Positions 16,290 through 25,627 of a stretch of 52,212 nt of DNA are shown here, in pieces (position 1 is the first letter of the stretch; every line of letters begins with the position of its first letter). The DNA comes from Thermococcus sp. GTDB lineage: Archaea > Methanobacteriota_B > Thermococci > Thermococcales > Thermococcaceae. The stretch covers positions 1 through 52,212 of the forward strand of contig JAMOTW010000033.1 in NCBI GenBank assembly GCA_027062125.1, read 5' to 3'. The position numbers and the translations under genes are program-made. Below the pieces are notes generated by a model. That model saw nothing but the letters and a program-made list of their open reading frames with translations, was not told the DNA's origin and did no database searches.

Positions 16290-18788
16290 ATGGCTGAGCT
16301 CGATACCTGCACCTGTGATACAATCAGGGAGAAGCTTCCCCATCCCCTCAAGGGACTGGCGGACCTGGCTTACAACTACTGGTGGAGCTGGAACAGACGC
16401 GCCACCAAGCTCTGGGAGAGGATCGACCCGGAGCTCTGGAGGGAGCACAAGAACCCGGTTAAACTCCTTCTTGATACCCCCGAGAGCCGCTTCAGGGAGC
16501 TCCTCCGCGATGACGATTTCATGAACCTCTACGAGCTGGTGATGGACCAGTTCGATGCCTACATGAACCCCGACTCCACCTGGTTCTCGACCAACTACCC
16601 GAAGTGGGACAGGCCGATAGTCTACCTGTGCATGGAGTACGGCATAAGCAGGAGCCTGCCAATCTACTCCGGCGGACTGGGAATCCTCGCCGGAGACCAC
16701 GTTAAAACCGCCAGCGACCTTGGACTGCCCTTCATAGCCGTCGGCCTTCTCTACAAGCACGGCTACTTCAGGCAGGAGATAGACAAGGACGGAAAACAGA
16801 GGGAGATATTCCCCGAGTACAGGCCCGAGGAGATGCCGATACAGCCCGTCCTCGGAAATGACGGAAAGCCGCTCCTCGTAGAGGTTCCAATCGAGGACAG
16901 AACCGTCTACGCGAGGGCCTTCGAGGTCAGGGTCGGGCGCGTCAGGATATACCTCCTCGACACCGATGTGCCCGAGAACAGCGCCGACGACAGGACGATC
17001 TGCGACTACCTCTACAACGCTGAGATGGACAAGCGCATAAAGCAGGAGATACTCCTCGGAATCGGTGGAATGAGACTGCTCAAGGCGCTGGGCATTGAGC
17101 CTGGCGTAGTCCACCTCAACGAGGGGCATCCCGCCTTCGCGAACCTCCAGAGGATGGCCTGGTACATGGAGGAGGGGCTGACCTTCACGGAAGCCTTGAG
17201 CATCGTCCGGGGGACGACCATCTTCACCACCCACACACCTGTCCCGGCGGGCCACGACAGGTTCCCGATTGAGGAGGTCAGAAAGAGGCTCTCCGGGTTC
17301 CTGGCGGGAAGGGACGAACTCCTCGAGCTCGGCCGCGAGGGCGACCAGCTCAACATGACGCTTCTGGCCATAAGGACATCGAGCTATGTCAACGGCGTGA
17401 GCCAGCTCCACGCGGAGGTAAGCAAGCGCATGTGGAAGGATCTCTGGCCGGACGTTCCGATCGACGAGATTCCCATTGAGGGCATAACCAACGGCGTCCA
17501 CACCATGACCTGGGTTCACAACGAGATGAGGAAGCTCTTCGACCGCTATATTGGCAGGGTCTGGCGCGACCACACAAACCTGGAGGGCATCTGGTACGCC
17601 GTCGAGAGGATTCCGGACGAGGAACTCTGGGAAGCCCACCTCGAGGCGAAGAGGCAGTTCATCGAGCTCCTCAGGCGGAAGGTTCTCCTCAGGAACCAGC
17701 GTCTTGGGACCGACGACCCGCTGCCGAACATCGACGAGAACGCCCTGATAATAGGCTTCGCCAGGCGCTTCGCCACCTACAAGAGGGCAACGCTTCTCTT
17801 CACGGACCTTGAGAGGCTCAGGAGGCTCCTCAACGACCCCGAGAGGCCGGTCTACCTCGTGTTCGGTGGAAAGGCCCACCCGCGCGACGAGGCTGGAAAG
17901 GAGTTCCTGAGGCGCGTCTACGAGGTCAGTCAGATGCCCGAGTTCAGGGGCAAGATATTCGTCATGGAGAACTACGACATGGGAAGCGCGCGGCTGATGG
18001 TGGCTGGCGTTGACGTGTGGCTCAACAACCCGCGCAGGCCGATGGAGGCGAGCGGTACCAGCGGCATGAAGGCCGGCCTCAACGGAGTTCTCAACGCGAG
18101 TATATTCGACGGCTGGTGGGTCGAGGGCTACAACGGCAAGAACGGCTGGGTCATAGGCGAGGAGAGCACCGAGCCGGAGATGGAGGCCGACGACGCGAAG
18201 GACGCCCAGTCCCTCTACGAGCTCCTCGAGAGGGAGATAATCCCGACCTACTACGGCAACCGCGAGAAGTGGATTTACATGATGAAGGAGAGCATAAAGA
18301 GCATCGCGCCTCGCTTCAGCACCCACAGGATGGTCAAGGAGTACATGGACAGGTTTTACTCGAAGGCCATGAGCAACCACATCTGGCTGACGAGAGAGGG
18401 CTACCGTGGAGCCAAGGAGATAGCGGCGTGGAAGGACAGGGTAACGGCATCCTGGGACGTGGTTAAGTTCGAGGACGTTAGGGTGGGCGAGGACGGCAGG
18501 AGGATCGAGGCTGTCGTTTACCTCGACGGCCTCAAGCCGGAGGACGTCAGGGTCGAGCTCTACTACGGGGTGAGAGCGGAGGGCTACAACGTCGAGAGGC
18601 CCCACATCATAGAGATGAGGCACCCGGAGGAGCTGGGCGGCGGTAGGTGGGCCTACACCTACGAGGGCAACGCCCTCAGGCACCTCGGCGACCCATGCTG
18701 GCACTACGCCCTCAGGGTTTACCCGCACCACGAGAAACTGCCGCACAGGTTCCTGCTCGGCCTCGTCAAATGGTGGAGCCTTGACTGA
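16290..18788 (+). CDS. malP: Maltodextrin (alpha-glucan) phosphorylase
   Basis: 832 residues, GT35 family of the shorter archaeal/bacterial type. The N-terminus reads HPLKGLADLAYNYWWSWN, the active-site region contains YSGGLGILAGDHVKTASDLG, and the PLP-binding region contains RPMEASGTSGMKAGLNG. The enzyme releases glucose-1-phosphate from maltodextrins. The ATG at 16290 is chosen because GGTGG lies 5 nt upstream; a GTG at 16281 falls inside the SD and is unlikely. A TATA box and a TGM operator precede it, so transcription should respond to sugar supply through Tgr. The opposite strand is open over almost the whole gene, which is a codon-usage shadow. Confidence 0.95.
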   Translation: MAELDTCTCDTIREKLPHPLKGLADLAYNYWWSWNRRATKLWERIDPELWREHKNPVKLLLDTPESRFRELLRDDDFMNLYELVMDQFDAYMNPDSTWFSTNYPKWDRPIVYLCMEYGISRSLPIYSGGLGILAGDHVKTASDLGLPFIAVGLLYKHGYFRQEIDKDGKQREIFPEYRPEEMPIQPVLGNDGKPLLVEVPIEDRTVYARAFEVRVGRVRIYLLDTDVPENSADDRTICDYLYNAEMDKRIKQEILLGIGGMRLLKALGIEPGVVHLNEGHPAFANLQRMAWYMEEGLTFTEALSIVRGTTIFTTHTPVPAGHDRFPIEEVRKRLSGFLAGRDELLELGREGDQLNMTLLAIRTSSYVNGVSQLHAEVSKRMWKDLWPDVPIDEIPIEGITNGVHTMTWVHNEMRKLFDRYIGRVWRDHTNLEGIWYAVERIPDEELWEAHLEAKRQFIELLRRKVLLRNQRLGTDDPLPNIDENALIIGFARRFATYKRATLLFTDLERLRRLLNDPERPVYLVFGGKAHPRDEAGKEFLRRVYEVSQMPEFRGKIFVMENYDMGSARLMVAGVDVWLNNPRRPMEASGTSGMKAGLNGVLNASIFDGWWVEGYNGKNGWVIGEESTEPEMEADDAKDAQSLYELLEREIIPTYYGNREKWIYMMKESIKSIAPRFSTHRMVKEYMDRFYSKAMSNHIWLTREGYRGAKEIAAWKDRVTASWDVVKFEDVRVGEDGRRIEAVVYLDGLKPEDVRVELYYGVRAEGYNVERPHIIEMRHPEELGGGRWAYTYEGNALRHLGDPCWHYALRVYPHHEKLPHRFLLGLVKWWSLD

Positions 18789-18791
18789 GAC

Positions 18792-18806
18792 TTTCCTTTT
18801 TGTTTC
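18792..18806 (+). terminator. T-rich terminator after malP
   Basis: TTTCCTTTTTGTTTC begins four bases after the malP stop codon and is followed by the promoter region of the NSS transporter gene. Confidence 0.5.
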
Positions 18807-18857
18807 ATCCCTGCACCGATATGTGCCTCAGAATACCCGTTGGAACTTTTGGACTTT

Positions 18858-18884
18858 CCCTCGTGAGGGGACATATTTTTAACC
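18858..18884 (+). promoter_or_regulatory. Promoter of the NSS transporter with upstream inverted repeat
   Basis: A perfect inverted repeat CCCTC-GT-GAGGG (18858-18869) abuts a TATA-like ATATTTTTAACC (18873-18884), placing it in the BRE/upstream position where archaeal activators or repressors bind. The transcript would start near 18903, about 29 nt before the ATG. No known regulator motif is recognised. Confidence 0.45.
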
Positions 18885-18931
18885 TGAAGCGTTCATTGTA
18901 AATTTCGGCAAAAACCCCTGGAGGTGGAATC

Positions 18932-20221
18932 ATGGACGAGATAAAGAAGTGGACCATATACCTGATATTCTTGGTCGCCGGTTTCGCCACCGGTGTCGGA
19001 AGCATTGGCCTGTTCCCGCAGTTCTGGCTCCAGTACGGCATAACCGGCATGGTAGTCTACGTGCTCTTCCTCGCGGTGCTGACGTACGTGGCAGTGCTCG
19101 AGGCCGAGACCGTCATGAAGTCCGGTTACTACTTCGTCGAGCTCTACAACAAGGTCTCCAACAGGCCGGCGATGATACTCTCGATATTCGCCGTCGTAGC
19201 GATGTTCCTCTCGTACTACACGGCCAACACGATGCTCTCGATACTCTCCCCGGTCCTTGGAACGGGCACAGTGGCAAGGCTCATAGCAAAGATCATAATG
19301 TTCGCCATCATCTTCCTGATACTCACCAGGGCCAAGGAGAAGACCTTCGCCATAATGGCCCTCGGCTCGGTGTTCTTCGTCGTGGCGGTCCTCCTGACCG
19401 CAATAGCCTTCAAGGCCCAGATACCCGAGAACGCCGCGTTCCTGGGCATGGCCAAGCACATGATGGTTGCCAGGCACGGGATAAGCCTTGCCATGATAAA
19501 GGCCGCGGCGGAGAGGGCCATCTATGGAGTCGGCCTTGGATTTGCCTTCTACCTGATGCTCGGTAGCTTCATCAACGAGCGCTTCAACACCAAGGTCATC
19601 ATCGGTACCGGAATTCTGATTCAGCTGCTCATCGGTGTCCTCTCCACGGTGATAGTCGTCTACGCGATAGCACCGACCACCCCGGACAGGCTCCTGGAGT
19701 ACGTTTACGGTGGCGAAGAGGGTGCCATTCAGATGCTTGGGGACCTGCCCGACATACTGGCGGACTACCCGATCCTGCTGGCCCTCATAGGCATCTCGGC
19801 GTTCTTCGCTGGCTTTACAAGTCTGCTCCCAACGGCGGAGGTCGGCCTCCAGATAATTGAGTCCATGATAGGAATCGGCAGAACGAAGGCGGCCACATAC
19901 CTCATCGGGGTCTCCCTCCTGATAGGCATCTTCGACTCCCCTCCGACGATAGCCGACATGGTGCTCAAGGCCGTCGTCGTGGCCACCTTCTTCACGGCCA
20001 TATACGAGCTCTATCCAGTGGTGTCCTCAAAGGAGAAGCTCTCGGCCCCGGCAATGGCAGTCGTTGCAATAAGCGCACTTATCCTGGCGGTGGGCGGCCT
20101 CTACGCGTTCTTCGGCGTGTTCAAGGCCGGCGGAGTGTACATAGTCTCCGGAATCCTGGCGGCGATCATAATCCTCTTTGGCCTCCTCGGGGACAGCCTG
20201 GTTCCCCAGAAGGCCGCCTGA
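18932..20221 (+). CDS. Neurotransmitter:sodium symporter (NSS/SNF) family transporter
   Basis: 429 residues with about 11-12 hydrophobic helices. Helix 1 reads FLVAGFATGVGSIGLFPQFW, the unwound Na+/substrate site pattern (GxxxGxGxxxxFP) of LeuT-fold NSS transporters; the second half carries ISAFFAGFTSLLPTAEV, equivalent to the helix 8 substrate site. The protein is shorter than typical LeuT proteins and diverges at helix 6. Na+-coupled uptake of an amino acid or small organic solute is expected. The SD GGAGGTGG precedes the ATG. It stands alone, convergent with gltX. Confidence 0.82.
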   Translation: MDEIKKWTIYLIFLVAGFATGVGSIGLFPQFWLQYGITGMVVYVLFLAVLTYVAVLEAETVMKSGYYFVELYNKVSNRPAMILSIFAVVAMFLSYYTANTMLSILSPVLGTGTVARLIAKIIMFAIIFLILTRAKEKTFAIMALGSVFFVVAVLLTAIAFKAQIPENAAFLGMAKHMMVARHGISLAMIKAAAERAIYGVGLGFAFYLMLGSFINERFNTKVIIGTGILIQLLIGVLSTVIVVYAIAPTTPDRLLEYVYGGEEGAIQMLGDLPDILADYPILLALIGISAFFAGFTSLLPTAEVGLQIIESMIGIGRTKAATYLIGVSLLIGIFDSPPTIADMVLKAVVVATFFTAIYELYPVVSSKEKLSAPAMAVVAISALILAVGGLYAFFGVFKAGGVYIVSGILAAIIILFGLLGDSLVPQKAA

Positions 20222-20222
20222 G

Positions 20223-20244
20223 CTCTCTTCTTTTTTCGGTTTTT
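20223..20244 (+). terminator. T-rich terminator between convergent NSS transporter and gltX
   Basis: CTCTTCTTTTTTCGGTTTTT follows the stop codon of the NSS transporter and fills most of the 51-bp gap to the convergent gltX stop. Confidence 0.55.
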
Positions 20245-20272
20245 GAAAATGGGATAGAAAAGCAGGGAAAGC

Positions 20273-21988
20273 TCACTTGTGGGCGAATATCGCCACGACC
20301 TTCTCTCCAACTTCGTCGATCCTGACGAAGCCGAAGCGCTCGAACTGGACGATGTCGTCGACCTTGACTTCGACATCGCTCTCCAGGAGGCCCCTCCTCA
20401 CGAGCAGTTCGTCCCCCTCGGGGACAAGGACCTCACAGGGCCTGCCATCGGTGACCCAGTGCACCATCCTCCAGCGGTTCTCCCTTGCTATCTCGTAGTC
20501 GATGCTGTGGAACCTCGCTTTTATGCCCTCCTCCGAGACCTCGATTATCTCGACGTTGAAGAGGTCCTTCAGGCGGACGAAGCTTCCCGGCTTGAACAGC
20601 TCCATGTCGTCCTTCGAAACGTACACCGGCTTGCCCGGCTCGAACTTGAGCCTCCTAACGCCCCTCTCCGGGTGGTCCGGGTGGAGCGGTATCTCGGCTG
20701 TGAACTCCTTGGCCCCTTCTATGTACATCGGAACCGGGTCGGCGACGAAGAAGTAGCGGTTCGCTATCGGTTCGACTATGCGCCTGTTTATCGCCGCGAG
20801 GTTGTCCCAGCTTATCGTGGTGTCGCTCCTCTTGAGGCCGACCTCTATGATGAGCTCCCTTATGGCCTCGGGCCTTATGCCGCGCCTCCTTAAAGCGCGA
20901 ATCGTTCCCAGGCGCGGGTCGTCCCAGCCGAGATACTTGCCCTCCTCGATGCCCTTCCTCGTCTTGGACTTGCTGAGGATAACGCCCTCTATGCTCAGCC
21001 TTCCGTGGTGCACCGTGACCGGGTATTCCCAGCCGAAGTAGTCGTAGATGTAGCGCTGCCTCGTCTCGTTCTCGGCGTGCTCCTGTCCGCGGAATATGTG
21101 GGTAACGCCCAGCTCGTGGTCGTCTATGGCCGAGGCGAAGTTGTAGAGCGGCCAGACGCGGTACTTGTCGCCGACGCGCGGGTGGTCGGGGTCGTCGATT
21201 ATCCTCAGGGCCGGCCAGTCCCTAACCGCTGGATTTGGATGGTTCAGGTCGGTCTTTATCCTGACGACCGCTTCACCCTCCTTGTACTCGCCGTTCAGCA
21301 TCTTCCTCCAGCGCTCGAGCTGAACCTCCACGGGCTCATCCCTGTGGGGGCAGGCGATTCCCTTGTCCCTTAACTCGCGGAACTTCTCGGGCGGGCAGGT
21401 GCAGACGTAGGCCTTCCCGCCCTTTATGAGCTCCTCCGCGTACTTATAGTATATCTCCAGCCTGTCGCTGGCTATGTGAACCTCGTCCACCTTGAAGCCG
21501 AGCCAGTCGAGGTCCTCCTTTATCCACTCGTAGAACTTCGGCTCCGGCCTCTTTACCTTGGGGTCGGTGTCATCGAAGCGGAGGATGAACTTGCCGCCGT
21601 AGAGCCTCGCGTACTCGTGGCTCAGGATTGCCGCGCGGGCGTTCCCAAGGTGGAACGCTCCATCGGGGTTCGGTGCGAATCGGGTAACCACTTTCCCCTT
21701 CTCCGCCTTCGGGAGCGGTGGGAGGCCCTTCTTTTCTTCCTTCTTGGTCTTCTTCTCCTCAAAGAACTCGGGGTAAATCTCGCGGAGCTTTGCCTCCTGC
21801 TCCTCGATGCTCAGGGAGTTCACCCTCTCGACGACCTCGTTCACAAGCGGGATTATCTCCTTTGCCTTGGGCCTCAGCTCGGGGTTCTCACCGAGAACCT
21901 TACCGATAACCGCCTTCGAGTTCGCCTTCCCCTTGTGGGTGTAGGCATTGATGAGCGCGTACTTCAGTATGAGTTCCTCCACGTTCAT
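20273..21988 (-). CDS. gltX: Glutamyl-tRNA synthetase (archaeal, non-discriminating-type)
   Basis: 571 residues from the chosen ATG. Class I signatures are FAPNPDGAFHLGNARAAIL (the HIGH-equivalent HLGN) and ILSKSKTRKGI (KMSKS-equivalent), followed by the archaeal/eukaryal-type anticodon-binding beta-barrels. A Cys pair CTCPPEKF with a nearby Cys/His (GIACPHRDE) suggests a zinc site. The ATG at 21988 follows GGTGAGGAG; the extra 27 codons upstream have no conserved content and overlap the promoter TATA (ACTTTATAACC, 22019-22031). It charges tRNA-Glu, and in many archaea also supplies Glu-tRNA-Gln for the amidotransferase route (established for the family). Confidence 0.95.
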   Translation of the reverse strand: MNVEELILKYALINAYTHKGKANSKAVIGKVLGENPELRPKAKEIIPLVNEVVERVNSLSIEEQEAKLREIYPEFFEEKKTKKEEKKGLPPLPKAEKGKVVTRFAPNPDGAFHLGNARAAILSHEYARLYGGKFILRFDDTDPKVKRPEPKFYEWIKEDLDWLGFKVDEVHIASDRLEIYYKYAEELIKGGKAYVCTCPPEKFRELRDKGIACPHRDEPVEVQLERWRKMLNGEYKEGEAVVRIKTDLNHPNPAVRDWPALRIIDDPDHPRVGDKYRVWPLYNFASAIDDHELGVTHIFRGQEHAENETRQRYIYDYFGWEYPVTVHHGRLSIEGVILSKSKTRKGIEEGKYLGWDDPRLGTIRALRRRGIRPEAIRELIIEVGLKRSDTTISWDNLAAINRRIVEPIANRYFFVADPVPMYIEGAKEFTAEIPLHPDHPERGVRRLKFEPGKPVYVSKDDMELFKPGSFVRLKDLFNVEIIEVSEEGIKARFHSIDYEIARENRWRMVHWVTDGRPCEVLVPEGDELLVRRGLLESDVEVKVDDIVQFERFGFVRIDEVGEKVVAIFAHK

Positions 21989-22065
21989 TCTCCTCACCGG
22001 TGGGAGAATGGAGGGAGCGGTTATAAAGTTAGTCCTCAGAAATTGGGAGAAAAGGGGTGCGGAGC

Positions 22066-23391
22066 TCACTCCGCGAAGGTGACTATCTTGAGGTTTATCG
22101 GCCTGCGGACGACGTTGTACTTCCTCGCGCCCACGAGGTACTTAACCCCGCTCTCGCTGACGGTGTCTATGAGCCTCTGGGTTATGACGCCGTTGAAGAC
22201 GACGGCATAGACGTCCTTGCGCTCCTTGAGCTGGTTGGTGAGCTCCCTGACGGGTATCTCGGCGACGACGTTCTTATCCTTGTCGAGGAGGAGTGCCATC
22301 GACTCCTTGGAGCTCTTGACCTTCTCGATGAAGCTCCCGAACTCCTCGAGCTCGCTCGGCTTCGGCTGCTGGATGGGTCTTATTATCTTCTCCTCCTTCC
22401 TGGGCTCGGGCTTCCTCTCCTCAACGTGCCTCTGTGCGGGGCCATGTGCCGGGGCTGAAGCCGGCGCGGGAGTGGGCTTTTTCTCCTCCTTCTTCTCCTC
22501 GCGGGCCTTCGCTTTCTCCTTCTCCTTGATGACGTCGTAGAAGTTCCTGCCCTTGTAGAATATCTCGGTTATGACCTGCTCGGCCGGGACCTTGCTCCTG
22601 AGGGACTTGACTATCTCCTTCTTGGTGAGCTCCTCAACTTCCTTGCCCTCCGGTGCCCTTGCCACGTAGTCAACATCCGCCACCTGAAGGAGCTCCTTGA
22701 GGATGAGCTCTCCACCGCGGTCGCCGTCGGTGAAGGCGGTAACGATGCGCTCCTTGCTGAGCTTGATTATCGTCTCCGGAACGGAGGTTCCTTCAACGGC
22801 TATGGCGTTCTTTATCCCGTGCTTGAGCAGGTTAAGAACGTCGGCCCTTCCCTCAACGACTATGATCGAGTCGGAGAACGGCACGTGCGGTCCTGCCGGG
22901 AGCTTCTCCGGGCCGTACTCTATGAGCTCCTTAGCGCGAACTGCCTTCTTGACCTCCTCGGTGAGCTCCTGGGTCTCGGGGATCTCCTGCTCCATGAGCC
23001 CCTCGAGTATCTCCTTGGCCCTCTCTATGATGTACTTCCTCTTGGTCGCCCTGACGTCCTCGATGCGGAGTACCTTTATCTTGGCCTCGGCCGGGCCAAC
23101 CCTGTCTATCGTTTCCAGGGCGGCGGCAAGGATCGCCGTCTCGACCCTGTCGAGGCTCGACGGTACGGTTATCGTTCCGTAGGTCTTTCCGGCCTTGGTG
23201 TGAACCTCAACTCTTATCCTCCCAATCCTTCCGGTTTTCTGGAGTTCCCTAAGATCAAGATCGTCACCGAGAAGACCTTCAGTCTGTCCGAAAATAGCAC
23301 CGACGACGTCGGGCCTTTCAACAATTCCGTTCGCCTCGAACTCGGCGTAGATTACATACTTGGTCGTTCCAAACTCGTCTTTGGCTGACAT
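22066..23391 (-). CDS. dnaG: Archaeal DnaG primase / exosome-associated Toprim protein
   Basis: 441 residues. The conserved N-terminus begins KYVIYAEFEANGIVERPDV and includes FGQTEGLLGDDLDLRELQ. The Toprim domain shows the catalytic Glu in IIVVEGRADVLNLLKHG and the DxD motif in VTAFTDGDRGGELIL. A Lys/Glu/Pro-rich linker (about residues 285-340) precedes a C-terminal domain ending in FNGVITQRLIDTVSESG. Archaeal DnaG can prime DNA in vitro and binds the exosome, favouring A-rich RNA. The ATG at 23391 follows GAGGGTGAT. A second in-frame ATG at 23469 also has a good SD (GGAGGGGATTCG) and overlaps the upstream stop, which would add 26 basic residues. Confidence 0.93.
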   Translation of the reverse strand: MSAKDEFGTTKYVIYAEFEANGIVERPDVVGAIFGQTEGLLGDDLDLRELQKTGRIGRIRVEVHTKAGKTYGTITVPSSLDRVETAILAAALETIDRVGPAEAKIKVLRIEDVRATKRKYIIERAKEILEGLMEQEIPETQELTEEVKKAVRAKELIEYGPEKLPAGPHVPFSDSIIVVEGRADVLNLLKHGIKNAIAVEGTSVPETIIKLSKERIVTAFTDGDRGGELILKELLQVADVDYVARAPEGKEVEELTKKEIVKSLRSKVPAEQVITEIFYKGRNFYDVIKEKEKAKAREEKKEEKKPTPAPASAPAHGPAQRHVEERKPEPRKEEKIIRPIQQPKPSELEEFGSFIEKVKSSKESMALLLDKDKNVVAEIPVRELTNQLKERKDVYAVVFNGVITQRLIDTVSESGVKYLVGARKYNVVRRPINLKIVTFAE

Positions 23392-23465
23392 ACCATCACC
23401 CTCTTTCCGTTTTTCAAACTTCCGCTTCTCAGCCAAAATGTGGTGCAACACTGTCTTCTTCCTCT

Positions 23466-23867
23466 TCATCGAATCCCCTCCGAAAGGGGGTCAGAAACGG
23501 AGATGACCTTCAGGTAGAGGCCGTAGAGGTCCTCCACCCCTTTAATGTCCTTCCTGACGAGTCCCTTTAGCTCCCTGCGCGTCTCTGCATCGACCCTGCA
23601 GGGATAGCCCTCCAGATACCGGAGGAGCTTCCTTGCGAGTTCCTCGCCCTTTCTGTCGAAGTCTGTGAGTATCATGACCTCTTTATACGATGACGCGATG
23701 AGCGCAACCTCGGTTAAAGGCAGGCGTGAGAGCCTTATTATCTCCGCCCTGACCCCCAGATTCCTCAGAGCCACCTCGTCTCGCATGCCCTCAACTATGA
23801 GGGCACCCTCAAACTCTCGCAGTTTATCTATAAGCTCCAGGAATCTTTTATAGTTTTCGGCGTACAT
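23466..23867 (-). CDS. Small stand-alone Toprim-domain protein (UPF0292 family)
   Basis: 133 residues consisting of essentially one Toprim domain: GALIVEGMRDEVALRNLG holds the catalytic Glu and VMILTDFDRKGEELARKLL the DxD pair. The family is widespread in Euryarchaeota and has no firmly proven function; nucleic-acid cleavage or ligation chemistry is possible. It is encoded directly upstream of dnaG, another Toprim protein, and its stop overlaps a possible alternative dnaG start (ATGA). TATA ATAAGCTTATAACCCC (23897-23912) lies so close that the mRNA is nearly leaderless, and there is no SD. Confidence 0.88.
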   Translation of the reverse strand: MYAENYKRFLELIDKLREFEGALIVEGMRDEVALRNLGVRAEIIRLSRLPLTEVALIASSYKEVMILTDFDRKGEELARKLLRYLEGYPCRVDAETRRELKGLVRKDIKGVEDLYGLYLKVISVSDPLSEGIR

Positions 23868-23921
23868 TTCGCCGTCGATTGGATAACGAAAGAATGGGGT
23901 TATAAGCTTATTGGCGTACCT

Positions 23922-24263
23922 TCAGAGTTTATACCTGAAGCCGAAGATGGGCCAGCTCATGTAGTTGCCCCTTCTCCCGTAGAGCAACGCTATCAACGCC
24001 CCGATGAACGGTAGAGAGACTAAAACCGCCGACTCCCAGCCGGTTGCGTTCGTTTTGACGCCTATTATTATCGCCACCACGAAGCCGGCAAGGAAGCCGA
24101 TGAAGAAGTAGAAGATTATTCCCGCCCGCCTTGGGCTCGAGGTCGAGAGCAGAATTATCGCCGAAAGCATGGCCGCGGAGATGAGGCCTGTCACTCCCCA
24201 CGCAAGGTATGAGAAAGCCAGGAATAGGCCGATCGAGACCGCGGGGACGAGCCATATCGACAT
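23922..24263 (-). CDS. Hypothetical small membrane protein (four helices)
   Basis: 113 residues, almost entirely hydrophobic, with four predicted helices at about residues 4-22, 25-43, 49-70 and 78-95, and a short polar tail GRRGNYMSWPIFGFRYKL. No family is recognised. A minus-strand TATA AGGATTTTATACTCC lies at about 24287-24301, giving a very short leader. It is upstream of and in line with the Toprim gene (54-bp gap), with a separate promoter between them. Confidence 0.75.
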   Translation of the reverse strand: MSIWLVPAVSIGLFLAFSYLAWGVTGLISAAMLSAIILLSTSSPRRAGIIFYFFIGFLAGFVVAIIIGVKTNATGWESAVLVSLPFIGALIALLYGRRGNYMSWPIFGFRYKL

Positions 24264-24308
24264 CTTCCCACCGATCGAATATTGGAAAAGGAGTATAAAA
24301 TCCTAACG

Positions 24309-25583
24309 CTAGCAGACGTTCCTGACCGGAACCGTGTGGCTCATCGGCTCCTCGTAGAACTCGTCCATGAGCTTCCGGAGCTTTCTGGAGAGTTCAATCT
24401 GCTTGCCCCACGACCCTTCTATCTTGCCCTTCGCCGCCATCCTGCCCAGGAACCTCTTCATCTCTGGGCTCAGTGGGCTCGGTCTGCACCTCGACCAGGG
24501 CGTCCCGGGCAGGGGCATGAAGTAGTGGGCGCGGACCTTTCCGCCCTTCCCCATGATCCACTTCATCAGCTCGATGCTCTTCCTCTGGCTCTCCTCGCTC
24601 TCGTTTGGTAGGCCGACGATGAAGTCAACGACCGGCTCGAAGCCGTACTCGAGCATGTACTCGACCGCTTGCTTAACGTGCTCCACCCTGTGAACCCTGT
24701 GCATGGCCCTCAGCATCGCGTCGTCACCGCTCTGGGCACCTATCGCCAGCCTCCTGTTGTCGGCGTAGTCGATGAGGAGCTCCAGCGTCTCCGGAAGGAC
24801 GAACTCCGGGCGAACCTCACTCGGGAAGGTGCCGTAGTAGAGCCTTCTGCCCTCTTTCCTCAGCGGCTGGAGGGCCTTGAGCAGGGCCTCGAGCTTGTTG
24901 AGCTTTAGAATCGCCCCCGGTGAGCCGTAGGCGAAGGCGTTCGGCGTTATGTAGCGCATGTCCCTCATCCTTCTCGAGTACTTCACGATCTGGTCTATCG
25001 GCCTGTGCCGCATCCTCAGCCCCTTGATGTAAGGTGTCTGACAGTAGTAGCAGCCGAAGGGACAGCCGCGGGTTATCTCGATGGGGGATATCAGGCGAAC
25101 GCTCTCGGGATAGGGCGGAAAGCGCCAGAAATCCTCAACCTTGGCGAAGCCCGTAAGGACGAACTCGTCGTTGAGGTAGAATGCCAGCCCTCTGATGTTC
25201 AGGAGCTCCCTCGTGATTCTGTATCCCTCCCTCTTCAGCACCGTGAGCAACTGGTAGATTACCTCCTCGCCTTCACCAATAACCGCGATGTCGAAGCCGA
25301 GTTGATTGAGGGTGTGCCTGGGCATGGCTATCGCGTGGTAGCCGCCGGCCACTAAAAGAGCTCCCCGCTCTTTCAGCAGTCTGACCTCCTCCGGCAGGGA
25401 GCCCCATATCTCCTCGGTGAAGAATGAGTACAGCACAACCTTTGGTCTGGCCTTCAGGATCTCGTTGAAGTCCCTGGTTATCAGAAGCTCGCTCAGGTCA
25501 AAGCCCTGGCTCTCCAGGGCGCCGAGGAGGTGAACGAAGGCGTTGTGGTTGCGCTTGGTCATCCTGACGGCTATCTCCGGCAT
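24309..25583 (-). CDS. B12-binding-domain radical SAM protein (MJ_1487-like)
   Basis: 424 residues. The N-terminal ~150 residues look like a cobalamin-binding Rossmann domain (LVAGGYHAIAMPRHTLNQLG, then FDIAVIGEGEEV). The radical SAM core carries CxxxCxxC as GCPFGCYYCQTPYIKG, with the partner helices IGAQSGDDAMLRAMHRVH and VVDFIVGLPNESEES. It resembles the MJ_1487-type family of uncharacterised B12/radical SAM enzymes, which may methylate or rearrange a substrate at an unactivated carbon. The expected promoter (CCGTTTTAAGCCCC on the minus strand near 25600-25615) gives a short leader. Function is unassigned. Confidence 0.85.
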   Translation of the reverse strand: MPEIAVRMTKRNHNAFVHLLGALESQGFDLSELLITRDFNEILKARPKVVLYSFFTEEIWGSLPEEVRLLKERGALLVAGGYHAIAMPRHTLNQLGFDIAVIGEGEEVIYQLLTVLKREGYRITRELLNIRGLAFYLNDEFVLTGFAKVEDFWRFPPYPESVRLISPIEITRGCPFGCYYCQTPYIKGLRMRHRPIDQIVKYSRRMRDMRYITPNAFAYGSPGAILKLNKLEALLKALQPLRKEGRRLYYGTFPSEVRPEFVLPETLELLIDYADNRRLAIGAQSGDDAMLRAMHRVHRVEHVKQAVEYMLEYGFEPVVDFIVGLPNESEESQRKSIELMKWIMGKGGKVRAHYFMPLPGTPWSRCRPSPLSPEMKRFLGRMAAKGKIEGSWGKQIELSRKLRKLMDEFYEEPMSHTVPVRNVC

Positions 25584-25627
25584 GGTCTGAAGCCGGGAGA
25601 AGGGGCTTAAAACGGTAACGGTTCAGA

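Noticed and set aside
16239..18746. An 835-codon open frame on the minus strand across malP
   Set aside because: It mirrors malP almost exactly; the translation is Val/Glu/Pro/Leu-rich with no domain. It results from strong codon bias leaving the antisense frame open.
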